The notes under the pieces are model-generated. The model had not been told where the DNA came from and searched no databases. It saw only the letters and a list, made by a program, of their open reading frames with translations. A program made the position numbers and the translations under genes. Source: Prevotellaceae bacterium (GTDB lineage: Bacteria > Bacteroidota > Bacteroidia > Bacteroidales > UBA932). From it: a stretch of 35,618 nucleotides of DNA. The stretch spans positions 1-35,618 of the forward strand of contig JAIRSZ010000161.1 in the NCBI GenBank assembly GCA_031255195.1, read 5' to 3'. Within the stretch, counting starts at the first letter, position 1. Each line of letters opens with the position of its first letter. Positions 26,183 through 35,382 of this stretch are shown here, one piece after another.

Positions 26183-27517
26183 ATGAAAGTACAAGCAGTA
26201 GTTGACGATTTGACGAGGAGATTTCCTCACGAGCCGGAGTACATCCAGGCCGTAACAGAAGTGTTGGAGTCAATAGAGGAGGTGTACAACCAGCACCCCG
26301 AATTTGAAAAGGCCAACCTGATTGAGCGGTTGTGCATTCCCGACCGCATATTTTCCTTCCGCGTTACGTGGGTGGACGACAAGGGTAAAACCAACGTAAA
26401 CATGGGATACCGCATCCAGCACAGCAACGCCATAGGCCCGTACAAGGGCGGAATCCGCTTCCATGCCTCCGTCAACCCATCTATTCTAAAGTTTTTGGCC
26501 TTTGAGCAGACGTTCAAGAATGCCCTCACCACGCTCCCTATGGGTGGCGGCAAGGGTGGTTCTGATTTTTCGCCCCGCGGCAAGTCGAGCGCAGAAGTTA
26601 TGCGCTTTTGCCAGGCGTTTGTCCTTGAGCTCTGGAAGCACATCGGCCCCGACACGGACGTTCCGGCAGGCGACATAGGCGTTGGCGGGCGCGAGGTGGG
26701 CTACATGTTCGGCATGTACAAGAAGCTGGCCAAGGAGTTTACCGGCACGTTCACCGGCAAGGGGCTGGAGTTTGGCGGCTCGCTGATTCGCCCAGAGGCT
26801 ACGGGCTACGGAAACATCTACTTCCTGCTCGAAATGCTGAAAACGCGGAACATTGACGTCAAGGGGAAGAAATGCCTCGTATCCGGCTCAGGAAACGTGG
26901 CGCAGTACACCTGCGAGAAGCTCCTTGAATTGGGCGCTGTTCCCGTAACCCTGTCCGACTCCGATGGCTACATCTACGATCCGGACGGCATTACCCGCGA
27001 AAAGCTGGACTACGTCATGGAGCTTAAAAACGTGGAGCGGGGTCGCATCCGCGAGTACGCCGAGAAGTACGGCTGCAAGTACGTTCCGGGCGGACGGGTG
27101 TGGGCTGAATCCGGCGACATTGCGCTGCCCTCTGCCACGCAAAACGAGCTGAACGGCGACGCGGCCAAACACCTCGTCGAGACGGGCTGCATTGCCGTAT
27201 CGGAGGGCGCAAACATGCCCTCTACGCCGGAGGCCATTGAGGTCTTCCAAAAGGCTAAAATCCTCTACGCGCCGGGCAAGGCTGCCAACGCAGGAGGCGT
27301 GGCCACCTCAGGATTGGAGATGACGCAAAACTCCATGCGCCTGTCGTGGAGTCACAGCGAGGTTGACGCAAGGCTAAAGCAAATTATGGCCGACATTCAC
27401 GCGCAGTGCGCCAAGTACGGCGCTGAGCCCGATGGATATATCAACTACGTCAAAGGCGCTAACATTGCCGGTTTCATGAAGGTGGCAAAGGCGATTATGG
27501 CGCAGGGAACGCTGTAG
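26183..27517 (+). CDS. gdhA: NADP-specific glutamate dehydrogenase
   Basis: 444 aa; GYRIQHSNAIGPYKGGIRFHASVN, LPMGGGKGGSDFSPRGKS, PAGDIGVGGREVGYMFG, CLVSGSGNVAQYT. Confidence 0.97.
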   Translation: MKVQAVVDDLTRRFPHEPEYIQAVTEVLESIEEVYNQHPEFEKANLIERLCIPDRIFSFRVTWVDDKGKTNVNMGYRIQHSNAIGPYKGGIRFHASVNPSILKFLAFEQTFKNALTTLPMGGGKGGSDFSPRGKSSAEVMRFCQAFVLELWKHIGPDTDVPAGDIGVGGREVGYMFGMYKKLAKEFTGTFTGKGLEFGGSLIRPEATGYGNIYFLLEMLKTRNIDVKGKKCLVSGSGNVAQYTCEKLLELGAVPVTLSDSDGYIYDPDGITREKLDYVMELKNVERGRIREYAEKYGCKYVPGGRVWAESGDIALPSATQNELNGDAAKHLVETGCIAVSEGANMPSTPEAIEVFQKAKILYAPGKAANAGGVATSGLEMTQNSMRLSWSHSEVDARLKQIMADIHAQCAKYGAEPDGYINYVKGANIAGFMKVAKAIMAQGTL

Positions 27518-27547
27518 GAAAATTTCAAATTCATTTTTTGCACGGAA

Positions 27548-27630
27548 GGTGCACCTCAAATTGTCGACTTTGCCCATTCCCCCGACGGGATTGTGCAGGG
27601 CGACAGCCTGAGGTGCACCCTTTCATTTTT
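27548..27630. terminator. Large stem-loop between convergent gdhA and ygiQ, likely terminator
   Basis: Perfect 11-bp arms GGTGCACCTCA/TGAGGTGCACC with inner TGTCG/CGACA and GCCC/GGGC pairs, followed by tttcattttttt on the + strand. Confidence 0.75.
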
Positions 27631-29380
27631 TTCCCTTATACCAAAAGAAGCAGCTGTTTTGCTTTAGCTTTTGCTCTTTGGTGTACGCCACGTAGATTTT
27701 TTTCCTTGTATAGGGATCGATGCCGGTGTAGTACATCACGGAGCTTAGCGTCATGGGGGTTGGGGTAAAATCCTGCACCTGCTCCAGCCTGAATCCCTGT
27801 AGCCGCGTTATGTTTGCCAGCTGCTGCATGTGAGCGTTGGTGCAGGCGGGATGGCTGGAGATGAAGTAGGGGATGAGCTGTAGCCGCAGGTTTTCGGCGC
27901 GGTTTTGCGCGTCAAAGAGCTGCTTTAGCTGGCAGAAGAGCCGGTAGCTTGGCTTGCGCATGGCCGCCAGCACCTCGTCGTCGGTGTGCTCCGGCGCTAC
28001 CTTGAGCCGCCCCGATACGTGGTGGCGCAGCAGGGTCTGAAAATATTTTTGCGAATCCTTATCCAAAAAACCGTGCCCGTTCAAAAATAAATCGTAGCGG
28101 ATTCCGCTGCCCACAAAGGCTTTTTTGATGTCGGGCAGGGCGCGTATTTTAGCGTACAGCTCGAGCAGGGGCGCGGTATCGGTGCTCAGGTTGACGCATA
28201 GCTTCGGGTAAAGGCACGAGCTGCGCGCGCACGCGGCGCAGGCGGCGGCGTTTTTGCCCTTCATTCGGTACATGTTGGCCGACGGGCCTCCTACGTCGGA
28301 GAGGTAGCCCCTGAAGTCCGGCAGGGCTGCCACCTTTTTTACCTCCTCCAGCACGGACTGCTGCGAGCGGCTTGCCACAAATTTGCCCTGGTGCATGGAG
28401 ATGGTGCAAAAGCTGCACCCGCCAAAGCATCCGCGATGAATGTTGATGGAGTGCTTCACCATTTCGTAGGCCGGTATGCGCTTGCCCCTATAGCGCGGGT
28501 GCGGCAGGCGCGTGTACGGCAAGCCGAAAGAATTGTCCATTTCCTGCTCGCTCATGGGCGGGTACGGCGGGTTGACGGTTACTACCATATCCGCCACTTT
28601 TTCATGAAGGGTTGCGGCCTGCATTTTGTTCGATTCCCGCTCAATGTGCACAAAATTTTCAGCAAATTTAGCCTTGCTTTTTTGACACTCCTCGAAGGAG
28701 TGGAGCGTGATGATGTCGCCGGAATGTTGCGCGTCGGAGTAGCTGCTCTGCTGCCGTATGCAGGCCGTTTGCGGAATATCCGTTAGCGTTTCCATAGCCT
28801 CGCCGCTGCTCAGCCGCCGCGCAAGCTCCACCACCGGCTTTTCGCCCATGCCGTACACGAGCAGGTCGGCGCGGGTATCGTAGAGTATGCTTGGGCGCAG
28901 CGCGTCCTGCCAATAGTCGTAGTGAGTGAGCCGCCGCAGCGAAGCCTCAATGCCGCCAAGGATGACGGGCGTTTGCGGGAAGAGCGCTTTGAGCGTGCGG
29001 GCGTAGGTGCAGGCGGCGTAGTCGGGGCGCATGTCGTTGCGTCCGTCGGGCGTGTAGGCGTCGCTGCTGCGCAAACGCTTGTTGGCGGTGTAGCGGTTCA
29101 CCATGCTGTCCATGCTGCCCGACGTAACGCCAAAGAACAGGCGCGGCGTTCCGAGCTTCTTGAAGTCGCGCAGATCGTCGCGCCAGTTGGGTTGGGGAAC
29201 AATGGCCACGCGGTAGCCCTGCGCCTCGAGCGTGCGGCCAATTACCGCCGCCCCAAACGAAGGGTGGTCAACGTAGGCGTCGCCCGTGAAGAGAATAACG
29301 TCAAGGCAATCCCACCCGCGGCTATCGCGCTCTTTTGCCGAGGTGGGGAGAAATTCGGGAGTATGCACGGAGTACGCCAA
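27623..29380 (-). CDS. ygiQ: YgiQ-family radical SAM protein (UPF0313)
   Basis: FLPTSAKERDSRGWDCLDVILFTGDAYVDHPSFG, HRGCFGGCSFCTISMHQGKFVASRSQ, LSDVGGPSANMYRM. Confidence 0.95.
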   Translation of the reverse strand: MAYSVHTPEFLPTSAKERDSRGWDCLDVILFTGDAYVDHPSFGAAVIGRTLEAQGYRVAIVPQPNWRDDLRDFKKLGTPRLFFGVTSGSMDSMVNRYTANKRLRSSDAYTPDGRNDMRPDYAACTYARTLKALFPQTPVILGGIEASLRRLTHYDYWQDALRPSILYDTRADLLVYGMGEKPVVELARRLSSGEAMETLTDIPQTACIRQQSSYSDAQHSGDIITLHSFEECQKSKAKFAENFVHIERESNKMQAATLHEKVADMVVTVNPPYPPMSEQEMDNSFGLPYTRLPHPRYRGKRIPAYEMVKHSINIHRGCFGGCSFCTISMHQGKFVASRSQQSVLEEVKKVAALPDFRGYLSDVGGPSANMYRMKGKNAAACAACARSSCLYPKLCVNLSTDTAPLLELYAKIRALPDIKKAFVGSGIRYDLFLNGHGFLDKDSQKYFQTLLRHHVSGRLKVAPEHTDDEVLAAMRKPSYRLFCQLKQLFDAQNRAENLRLQLIPYFISSHPACTNAHMQQLANITRLQGFRLEQVQDFTPTPMTLSSVMYYTGIDPYTRKKIYVAYTKEQKLKQNSCFFWYKGKK

Positions 29381-29392
29381 GCAGGTAGTGCG

Positions 29393-30256
29393 TCAGTTAA
29401 ACCGATTCAGGAAGCTGTATATGTCCTTTGAAAAATCTTCTCCGCTTTCGCGGAAAGCGCCAATGAGATACCGCCCCTTCCAGGCTATTGGAATGTTCCC
29501 GTTATACCGGTCTTCGGCGCGAAGATTTCCCTCCGCAAAGTTCAGCGGCTGCCGGGTAAAGCCGAAGTAGTCGCTGAGAATTTTCTCTGCGCCCTCCCTT
29601 GTCTTGCCATCAATCACAAACAGCTGGAACTTTAGCCCGTTCAGGTTGTAGTCGAGCGTGTAGGCAGACTTCAAAAACTCGTGTCCGATGTAGTTTTGGG
29701 GAATGTACGATTGGGTGTGCGGTAGCTGCCCCTCCTTCGGAAACGATTTGAATATTTCGGGGTACGATGCGCTTGCGTCAATCTTTGCCGCCAACCCTTT
29801 GGCTATTGCCTTGAACGTGCTCGTAATTTCGTTGCTTTTGCTGCTCGCCGACATTTTTACGTAGACGCTGCCCGAAAAGAAAAACAGCCCGTATTCGTCG
29901 CCCTGCGCCTCGCCGCCTATGCCCGGATAAAACTCCATATCCGGCGAACGCTCGGATGCGTACATGCCGAAGGCGTCTTCGGGGGTTGCGTGGCGGTATG
30001 CCTGGATGGTGATGTAGTCGTTGCCGCGAGTGTAGACCATGCTCGTCATCTCCTGGAAGTTGTTTTCCAAAAATGCGGGAGCAGCGCCGTTGATGCGCTC
30101 AAACAGGTTTTCGCCGTCAAAAACCTCCACTTGCGGCGATATTGTCCAGCCCTTGACGGGCGGCAGTCCTGAGTGCATATCCGTTGGCGACTGCGCGATA
30201 GCCTGCCCTGCAAGGCAGGACACGGCCAACATGACGTACTGAATTTTACGATTCAT
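29393..30256 (-). CDS. DUF6599-like exported protein
   Basis: Signal peptide MNRKIQYVMLAVSCLAGQAIA; FDGENLFERINGAAPAFLENNF, YRHATPEDAFGMYASERSPD pattern; family from memory. Confidence 0.7.
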   Translation of the reverse strand: MNRKIQYVMLAVSCLAGQAIAQSPTDMHSGLPPVKGWTISPQVEVFDGENLFERINGAAPAFLENNFQEMTSMVYTRGNDYITIQAYRHATPEDAFGMYASERSPDMEFYPGIGGEAQGDEYGLFFFSGSVYVKMSASSKSNEITSTFKAIAKGLAAKIDASASYPEIFKSFPKEGQLPHTQSYIPQNYIGHEFLKSAYTLDYNLNGLKFQLFVIDGKTREGAEKILSDYFGFTRQPLNFAEGNLRAEDRYNGNIPIAWKGRYLIGAFRESGEDFSKDIYSFLNRFN

Positions 30257-30280
30257 GCTTCAATCTCAAATTAATTTTAT

Positions 30281-31465
30281 TTACACCAGAAAACGTGAGG
30301 GTACGTCGACAATGGGCGCAATGGCCGCAATCTTGTCGGCAACGCTAAACTTCGACGAGCAGCGCGTCACCGTGCACTTTTCGCAGCCTGAGCAGGGGTT
30401 GCCCGCAATGGCAAGCTCGGTCAGCGTGCCCTTTGCCAGCGAGGGGTATTTGTAGCCGTAGCTGTACATGTAGGCGCGCATAATGTCGGGGACGGGCAGG
30501 TGCTTTGAGCACTGCTCCACGCAGCTGCCACAATTCTGACAGTAGAGCAGCTCCTGCTCCTTGAGGCTTGCGAGGTACTTTGCGTCCGTTTCTTCGAGCT
30601 TTGGCGAGTGAGCCGCCTCAAGGCAGTTGTCCAGCAAATCGAAGCTTGTAAATCCCGGTATTGCCGTTGTGATGTTTTTGTTTTGCCACACCCAGCGCAG
30701 GCAGGCTGCGCCGTTTATTTTCGACGCTCCTTTTGCGTCGGCTACGCCTCCAACCATTGTTTTCATGGCAACAAAGCCCATTCCTGCGTCCACGCCGCGC
30801 TGAATGGCTGCGTCGAGCTCGGGGAGAATATCCAGCTTGAAGTTGTAGCTCACCAGGCACACCTCGTAGATTCCCGCTGCAATGGCCTCGTCGATTTGGG
30901 CGGGCTTGTTGGCGTGCGTGGAGAAGCCAATGTGACGGGCTTTTCCGTCGGCTTTGAACTTCTTTAGCATCTTAACCAGCCGTGGGTTGTTGAGGTCTTC
31001 CGTATTGCCGATGGCGTGAGCGTAGAAAACGTCCACGTAGTCCATCTTCAGGCGGCGGAGGCTTGTGTTCAGCTGCTCCTCGTACTCCTGCTCAAAGTTG
31101 TCCGACTTGAGGTTGGGCTTGATTTTGGTTGCAATGGTAAAGGTGTTGCGGTCTTTGTCCTGAAAAAAAGCGCCGAGCAACTCTTCATTTTTCCCGTTCT
31201 GGTAGCCGTTGGCGGTGTCGAAGTGGGTTAGCCCGGAGTTGTAGGCCGCGCGAACAACGGCCGGATTGTCAGCGCGCATCACGCCCATGCTCAGGATGGG
31301 TACTTCCATGCCCGTTTTACCCAACATGCGGGTAGCAATCTTTTTTTTGGCATTGCCCGCGGGATTTGCCAGGGCAATCCTGCTGCCGGTTATCTGCGGG
31401 ACAACAGCGCTTACGCCCGCCAGGGCGAAAATGCTGAAAAACTTACGTCTGTTGATATTTTCCAT
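30281..31465 (-). CDS. Tat-signal aldo/keto reductase with C-terminal 4Fe-4S ferredoxin-like cysteines
   Basis: Twin arginine NRRKFFSIFALAGVSAVVP; AKR motifs FDTANGYQNGKNEELLG, YVDVFYAHAIG; CQNCGSCVEQCSKHLPVPDIMRAY plus CSGCEKCTVTRC. Confidence 0.92.
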   Translation of the reverse strand: MENINRRKFFSIFALAGVSAVVPQITGSRIALANPAGNAKKKIATRMLGKTGMEVPILSMGVMRADNPAVVRAAYNSGLTHFDTANGYQNGKNEELLGAFFQDKDRNTFTIATKIKPNLKSDNFEQEYEEQLNTSLRRLKMDYVDVFYAHAIGNTEDLNNPRLVKMLKKFKADGKARHIGFSTHANKPAQIDEAIAAGIYEVCLVSYNFKLDILPELDAAIQRGVDAGMGFVAMKTMVGGVADAKGASKINGAACLRWVWQNKNITTAIPGFTSFDLLDNCLEAAHSPKLEETDAKYLASLKEQELLYCQNCGSCVEQCSKHLPVPDIMRAYMYSYGYKYPSLAKGTLTELAIAGNPCSGCEKCTVTRCSSKFSVADKIAAIAPIVDVPSRFLV

Positions 31466-31759
31466 AGCGAAAACAAATTTATTTTATGGTTAATGTGTGA
31501 ATTTTCGGATGTCCTTAATTTTGCCAAAAATTAGCCGCTTTCCCTTAGCGGGTACATTCTCCCGAAGGTAAATGTTATCCCCCCACGGCTTCGCAAGTCA
31601 GGAGGCAAAGTTTCTTAGCGGTTGTTGTGTATAAAAAAATGATTGTCTCCGGCAGCAAATATACAATTTTTATTCTAAGTGAGATTTTTTTCTATGGTAA
31701 AGTTGCATTTGTTGGGTGAATTTACAAACTTTGCAGGCTCAAAATCCCCAGATGTTGTT

Positions 31760-32566
31760 ATGAGAATACTTTGTATGATAGGATTATCGGTCGCGTTGCT
31801 AAGCTGCTCCTACACAGCGCAAGGCAAGGATGAGCGTATGCACGGCTACGACGCTGACCACTCCAGCTACTTTTTTCGGGTATACGTGCCGGACAAAAGC
31901 GTGCAGCTGGGGTTTTCGGCCGGTTGCAGCTGGTACGACGCTACGCTGGTGCGGCCGGAGGATTTTCGCAACGGATTGAATATTTCGCCTGCGGCCAACC
32001 ACCTTCATGTGGGTGCGATGGGCGAAAAAGGCTTTTTCAACATGCGAATCACCATTACTTCGGGAGTTTACTACTCGCAGGTCAACAGCTACCTGCTTGG
32101 CTGGCCAGGCTACAAGGGCGCTGTCTACGTGGTCGACTCCGAGGATGCGCAAACCGTGCGCTACACCTCCGTGAGCGACGTCAGGTCGGTTACCTCGTGC
32201 GTTAGCATCCCTGTTGAGTTTACCTACTTGCTGTACAGGCAGCCCGATATGGGAGTTTACCTCAAGGGTGGCCTGATGGCCAACTTTAACGTACATGCCG
32301 GCACAAAATTCAGCGCCACAAGCTACGATACCTCAGAGGAGGTTAAGCAGCGGCTGACGAGCTACTTTACGGACAGCGAAACTTTTTCTGCCGACGCTTA
32401 CGCCAGGTTAGGCATACGCTGGGGAGACTTCGACAGCCCCAACTTCAGGCTGGAGGTGGGTATTCCCTTCATGCTTTCCGAAAGCAGCGGCCTGTACTAC
32501 CGCACGAAATTGGGCATTACAGCGCAAATAGGGCTGTACATTCCTCTGTTCATTTTTTACCTTTAA
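31760..32566 (+). CDS. Exported protein, probable outer-membrane beta-barrel
   Basis: Signal sequence MRILCMIGLSVALLSCSYTAQG; alternating aromatic/hydrophobic strands (YLKGGLMANFNVH, YYRTKLGITAQIGLYIPLFIFYL). Start set at ATG 31760 where the signal peptide begins. Confidence 0.6.
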   Translation: MRILCMIGLSVALLSCSYTAQGKDERMHGYDADHSSYFFRVYVPDKSVQLGFSAGCSWYDATLVRPEDFRNGLNISPAANHLHVGAMGEKGFFNMRITITSGVYYSQVNSYLLGWPGYKGAVYVVDSEDAQTVRYTSVSDVRSVTSCVSIPVEFTYLLYRQPDMGVYLKGGLMANFNVHAGTKFSATSYDTSEEVKQRLTSYFTDSETFSADAYARLGIRWGDFDSPNFRLEVGIPFMLSESSGLYYRTKLGITAQIGLYIPLFIFYL

Positions 32567-32585
32567 AATAAAAAAGAAAAAACGT

Positions 32586-33218
32586 ATGATGAAAAAAATA
32601 CTGCTCGCAACGTTTTTCGCCACGCTATGCCTGATGCTGCCAACCCTGCACAGCTGCGATAGCAAAGCAGACGAAGCCTTCTTTGACGACTATGTGATGA
32701 TGTTCGACGGCGAATTGCCCAAGTACACTGAGTATGGCTACAACACGGCGGGAGCAAATGTTGCCATCAAAATTGCCGGCAGGTCGAAACAGATTTGGAC
32801 GCTCTACTCTTCCGGCGCCAGCGCGGTTATTGTAAAAACGGAAACCGGAATATGCAGGTTGACGATGTCGGGGCAAATGCTTTACCAGCAAATGACGCTG
32901 ATGTTCGACCTGGCCGAAATGCCCGACTCGCTTCTTGGGTTGCAGGATCTCGTCGGCAGGCAGTTTTCCCTCAACCCTGCCAGCAATTTGGATTACACAT
33001 CAGCTTCGCTCAAGGTTACCAGCAGCCGTGCCATCTACAAAGGCGAGCAGCTCTACGGCGTCAGCTTTTCAGGAAGATTTGAGGCGTCCGTCCTCATGTC
33101 AGGTGGGGCAGGCGGGGAAGATGAAGAGAACAGCGGCGCTGCACAGAGCGTAAAAGTAAGCGACGGACGATTCGATATTTTGTTCAAAAGTCACGACGGT
33201 ACAACTATTTCCAACTAA
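32586..33218 (+). CDS. Hypothetical lipoprotein in operon with a TonB-dependent receptor
   Basis: Signal/lipobox MMKKILLATFFATLCLMLPTLHSC; 20 bp after the previous gene, 35 bp before the TonB receptor. Confidence 0.75.
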   Translation: MMKKILLATFFATLCLMLPTLHSCDSKADEAFFDDYVMMFDGELPKYTEYGYNTAGANVAIKIAGRSKQIWTLYSSGASAVIVKTETGICRLTMSGQMLYQQMTLMFDLAEMPDSLLGLQDLVGRQFSLNPASNLDYTSASLKVTSSRAIYKGEQLYGVSFSGRFEASVLMSGGAGGEDEENSGAAQSVKVSDGRFDILFKSHDGTTISN

Positions 33219-33253
33219 CCCTGTGTATTATCACTAAATCAAAAAAGAAAAAA

Positions 33254-35302
33254 ATGAAAAGAAAAACAAGTAGAAGTCTCATTTGCTTTTGCCGCTGGAC
33301 GCGCAAGCGCTACGCTGTGTTCAACAGCCTTGGCAGGCAAATAAAAATCGGCGTGCTGGCCACAAGCTTGTCGCTGGTAACGCTCGGTGCACAGCAGGCC
33401 TCGGCGCAGGCAACAGCAGAGCAAGCCTCCGAGCGCGAGCCGGAAACCGACCCCGTGCCCATAGGCGAGGTGACGGTAACGGGCGATAAAACGCTGGCCA
33501 TTGCCGAGCCGGTGCGCGTGGTAGCCCTCATCAGCCGCAGCGACATCGAGCGGGCGGCGGTGCAGAACATCCAAGACCTGCTGCGCTACGTTGATGGCGT
33601 TGACGTAAGAACGCGCGGCAGCAACAATGTGCAGGCCGACATATCCCTCCGCGGCGGCACTTTTGACCAAACGGTCGTCCTCCTCAACGGCGTAAACATT
33701 ACCGACCCACAAACCGGACATCACTCCCTAAACATCCCCGTTAACCTCGAAGACGTGCAGCGCATAGAGGTGCTGCAAGGCCCCGGCGCATGGACGTTTG
33801 GCGCGGCTACCTACAGCGGCGCCATCAACATTATTACGAGCGCACCAAACCGCTCTGGTGGCTCTGTGGGGTTGGCGCAGGGGATGCACGGCTACCAAAG
33901 CGCTAACGCCACCGGAAACCTTGCCGCAAAAGGCTGGTGCGCTGCTCTGTCGGCAAGCAAAAGCAAGAGCGACGGGTACGCCGGCAACACCGACTTTGAC
34001 GTGGATAACGTGTACGCCCAGCTGCGCTACACTACCGAAAAAAGCGGCACGCTCAGCGGACAGCTCGGCTACCAGAGCAAAGATTTTGGGGCAAACAACT
34101 TCTACACGCCGGAGTACCTTCACCAGTACGAGCATACGCAGACGCTCCTTTCGAGCCTGCGCTACGGCGTTGAAAGAGAAAAGTGGGGGCTGAGCGCAAC
34201 GCTCTACCACCGCCAACACTACGACCGCTACGAGCTGTTTCACGTTAACCCTGCCGAATGGTACACCGGCCACAGCTACCACCGCACCGACGTGGCGGGG
34301 GCGCTGGCGCAGCTCACCCGCCTTAGCCGGCTGGGGACAGGCACGGCAGGCTTCAGCTACCGCTACGAGCACATCTACAGCAGCGCGCTGGGCGAGCCGA
34401 TGCAGGAAAATATCGCCGTGAAAGGAGAGGGGGGGAGCAACGCTTTTTACGCGCGTGAAAAAAAGCGCGAGCATTTCTCGGTCTTTTTGCAGCACGCCCT
34501 GCACGCGCAGCGGGTACACGCCACGCTTGGGCTGATGGGCGCCGGTAACAGCGATTTTGGCTTCCGCGCATACGCCGGAGGAAACGTAACGTATGACCTC
34601 AGCTCGGCGTGGAACTTCTGCGCTGCCCTCAACAACGACTACCGCCTGCCAACGTTTACCGACCTCTACTACAAAGTCGGCTCGTACAGGGGCAATCCTG
34701 ATTTGAAGCCGGAGGAGGCCGTCACCGGAGAGCTTGCGCTGCGCTACCGCCGGACGTTATGGCGAGCCTCAGCATCGGGATTTTACCGCTACGGCTACCG
34801 CCTCATCAGCTGGAGTCTCAACCCGAACGACAACCTGTGGTACGCGCAGAACATTGCCAACGTTGCCACCGTTGGCGCAAACCTTCACGCCGAGTATGCA
34901 CCGCAGAGGCAGCTGCTCAAAAAGGCCGCCATTGCCTATGCCTACCTCTACGCCACGCCGAGCGGCAGGGAGGAGGCGGCCAGCTACGTGGTGGAGCAGC
35001 TGAGCCACCGCCTCACGGCAACGTTGCAGCACGGCGTTTGGAGGCGGCTGTCGGCGTCGTGGCAGCTACAGTACCAGCAGCGCGCCGGCGTCTACAAGCC
35101 TTTTGACGTTGAGGCGAAAACCTACGTTGAGGCCGTTCCTTTCAAGCCGTTTTGGTTGTGCGATTTGAAAATAGGCTGGGAAGGCGAGAGCAGCAGCATC
35201 TTTGCCGCCGCCACCAACCTGTTTGACGTCGCCTACTTTGATTTTGGAAATATCCCGCAGCCCGGACGGTGGGTAAAGGCCGGAATCACCGTAAAATTTT
35301 GA
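33254..35302 (+). CDS. TonB-dependent outer-membrane receptor (BtuB/FepA-like, no carboxypeptidase-like N-terminal domain)
   Basis: Plug domain QNIQDLLRYVDGVDVRTRGSNNVQADISLRGGTFDQTVVLLNGVNITDPQTGHH..IEVLQGPGAWTFGAATYSGAINIIT; barrel motif NDYRLPTFTDLYYKVGSYRGNPDLKPEEA; terminal GRWVKAGITVKF. Confidence 0.93.
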   Translation: MKRKTSRSLICFCRWTRKRYAVFNSLGRQIKIGVLATSLSLVTLGAQQASAQATAEQASEREPETDPVPIGEVTVTGDKTLAIAEPVRVVALISRSDIERAAVQNIQDLLRYVDGVDVRTRGSNNVQADISLRGGTFDQTVVLLNGVNITDPQTGHHSLNIPVNLEDVQRIEVLQGPGAWTFGAATYSGAINIITSAPNRSGGSVGLAQGMHGYQSANATGNLAAKGWCAALSASKSKSDGYAGNTDFDVDNVYAQLRYTTEKSGTLSGQLGYQSKDFGANNFYTPEYLHQYEHTQTLLSSLRYGVEREKWGLSATLYHRQHYDRYELFHVNPAEWYTGHSYHRTDVAGALAQLTRLSRLGTGTAGFSYRYEHIYSSALGEPMQENIAVKGEGGSNAFYAREKKREHFSVFLQHALHAQRVHATLGLMGAGNSDFGFRAYAGGNVTYDLSSAWNFCAALNNDYRLPTFTDLYYKVGSYRGNPDLKPEEAVTGELALRYRRTLWRASASGFYRYGYRLISWSLNPNDNLWYAQNIANVATVGANLHAEYAPQRQLLKKAAIAYAYLYATPSGREEAASYVVEQLSHRLTATLQHGVWRRLSASWQLQYQQRAGVYKPFDVEAKTYVEAVPFKPFWLCDLKIGWEGESSSIFAAATNLFDVAYFDFGNIPQPGRWVKAGITVKF

Positions 35303-35331
35303 ATCCTGACGGTCAGCATACCAGAATGTGC

Positions 35332-35382
35332 AAAAAAAAGGCTCTTAGATAGCTATGAATGTGATTTTGTAAAAGAGTCCTT
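35332..35382 (-). terminator. Candidate terminator for a - strand gene beyond the right edge
   Basis: AAGG-CTCTT / AAGAG-T-CCTT stem with one bulge; on the - strand it is followed by a run of T's. Confidence 0.45.

Noticed and set aside
31520-31660. B12-riboswitch-like fragments (cccccacggc...aagtcaggaggc) upstream of the TonB receptor operon
   Set aside because: Only the AAGTCAGGAG-like piece resembles the consensus; no GGTGAAAATCC core or recognisable GCCACTG box, so I cannot call a cobalamin riboswitch. A covariance-model search would settle it
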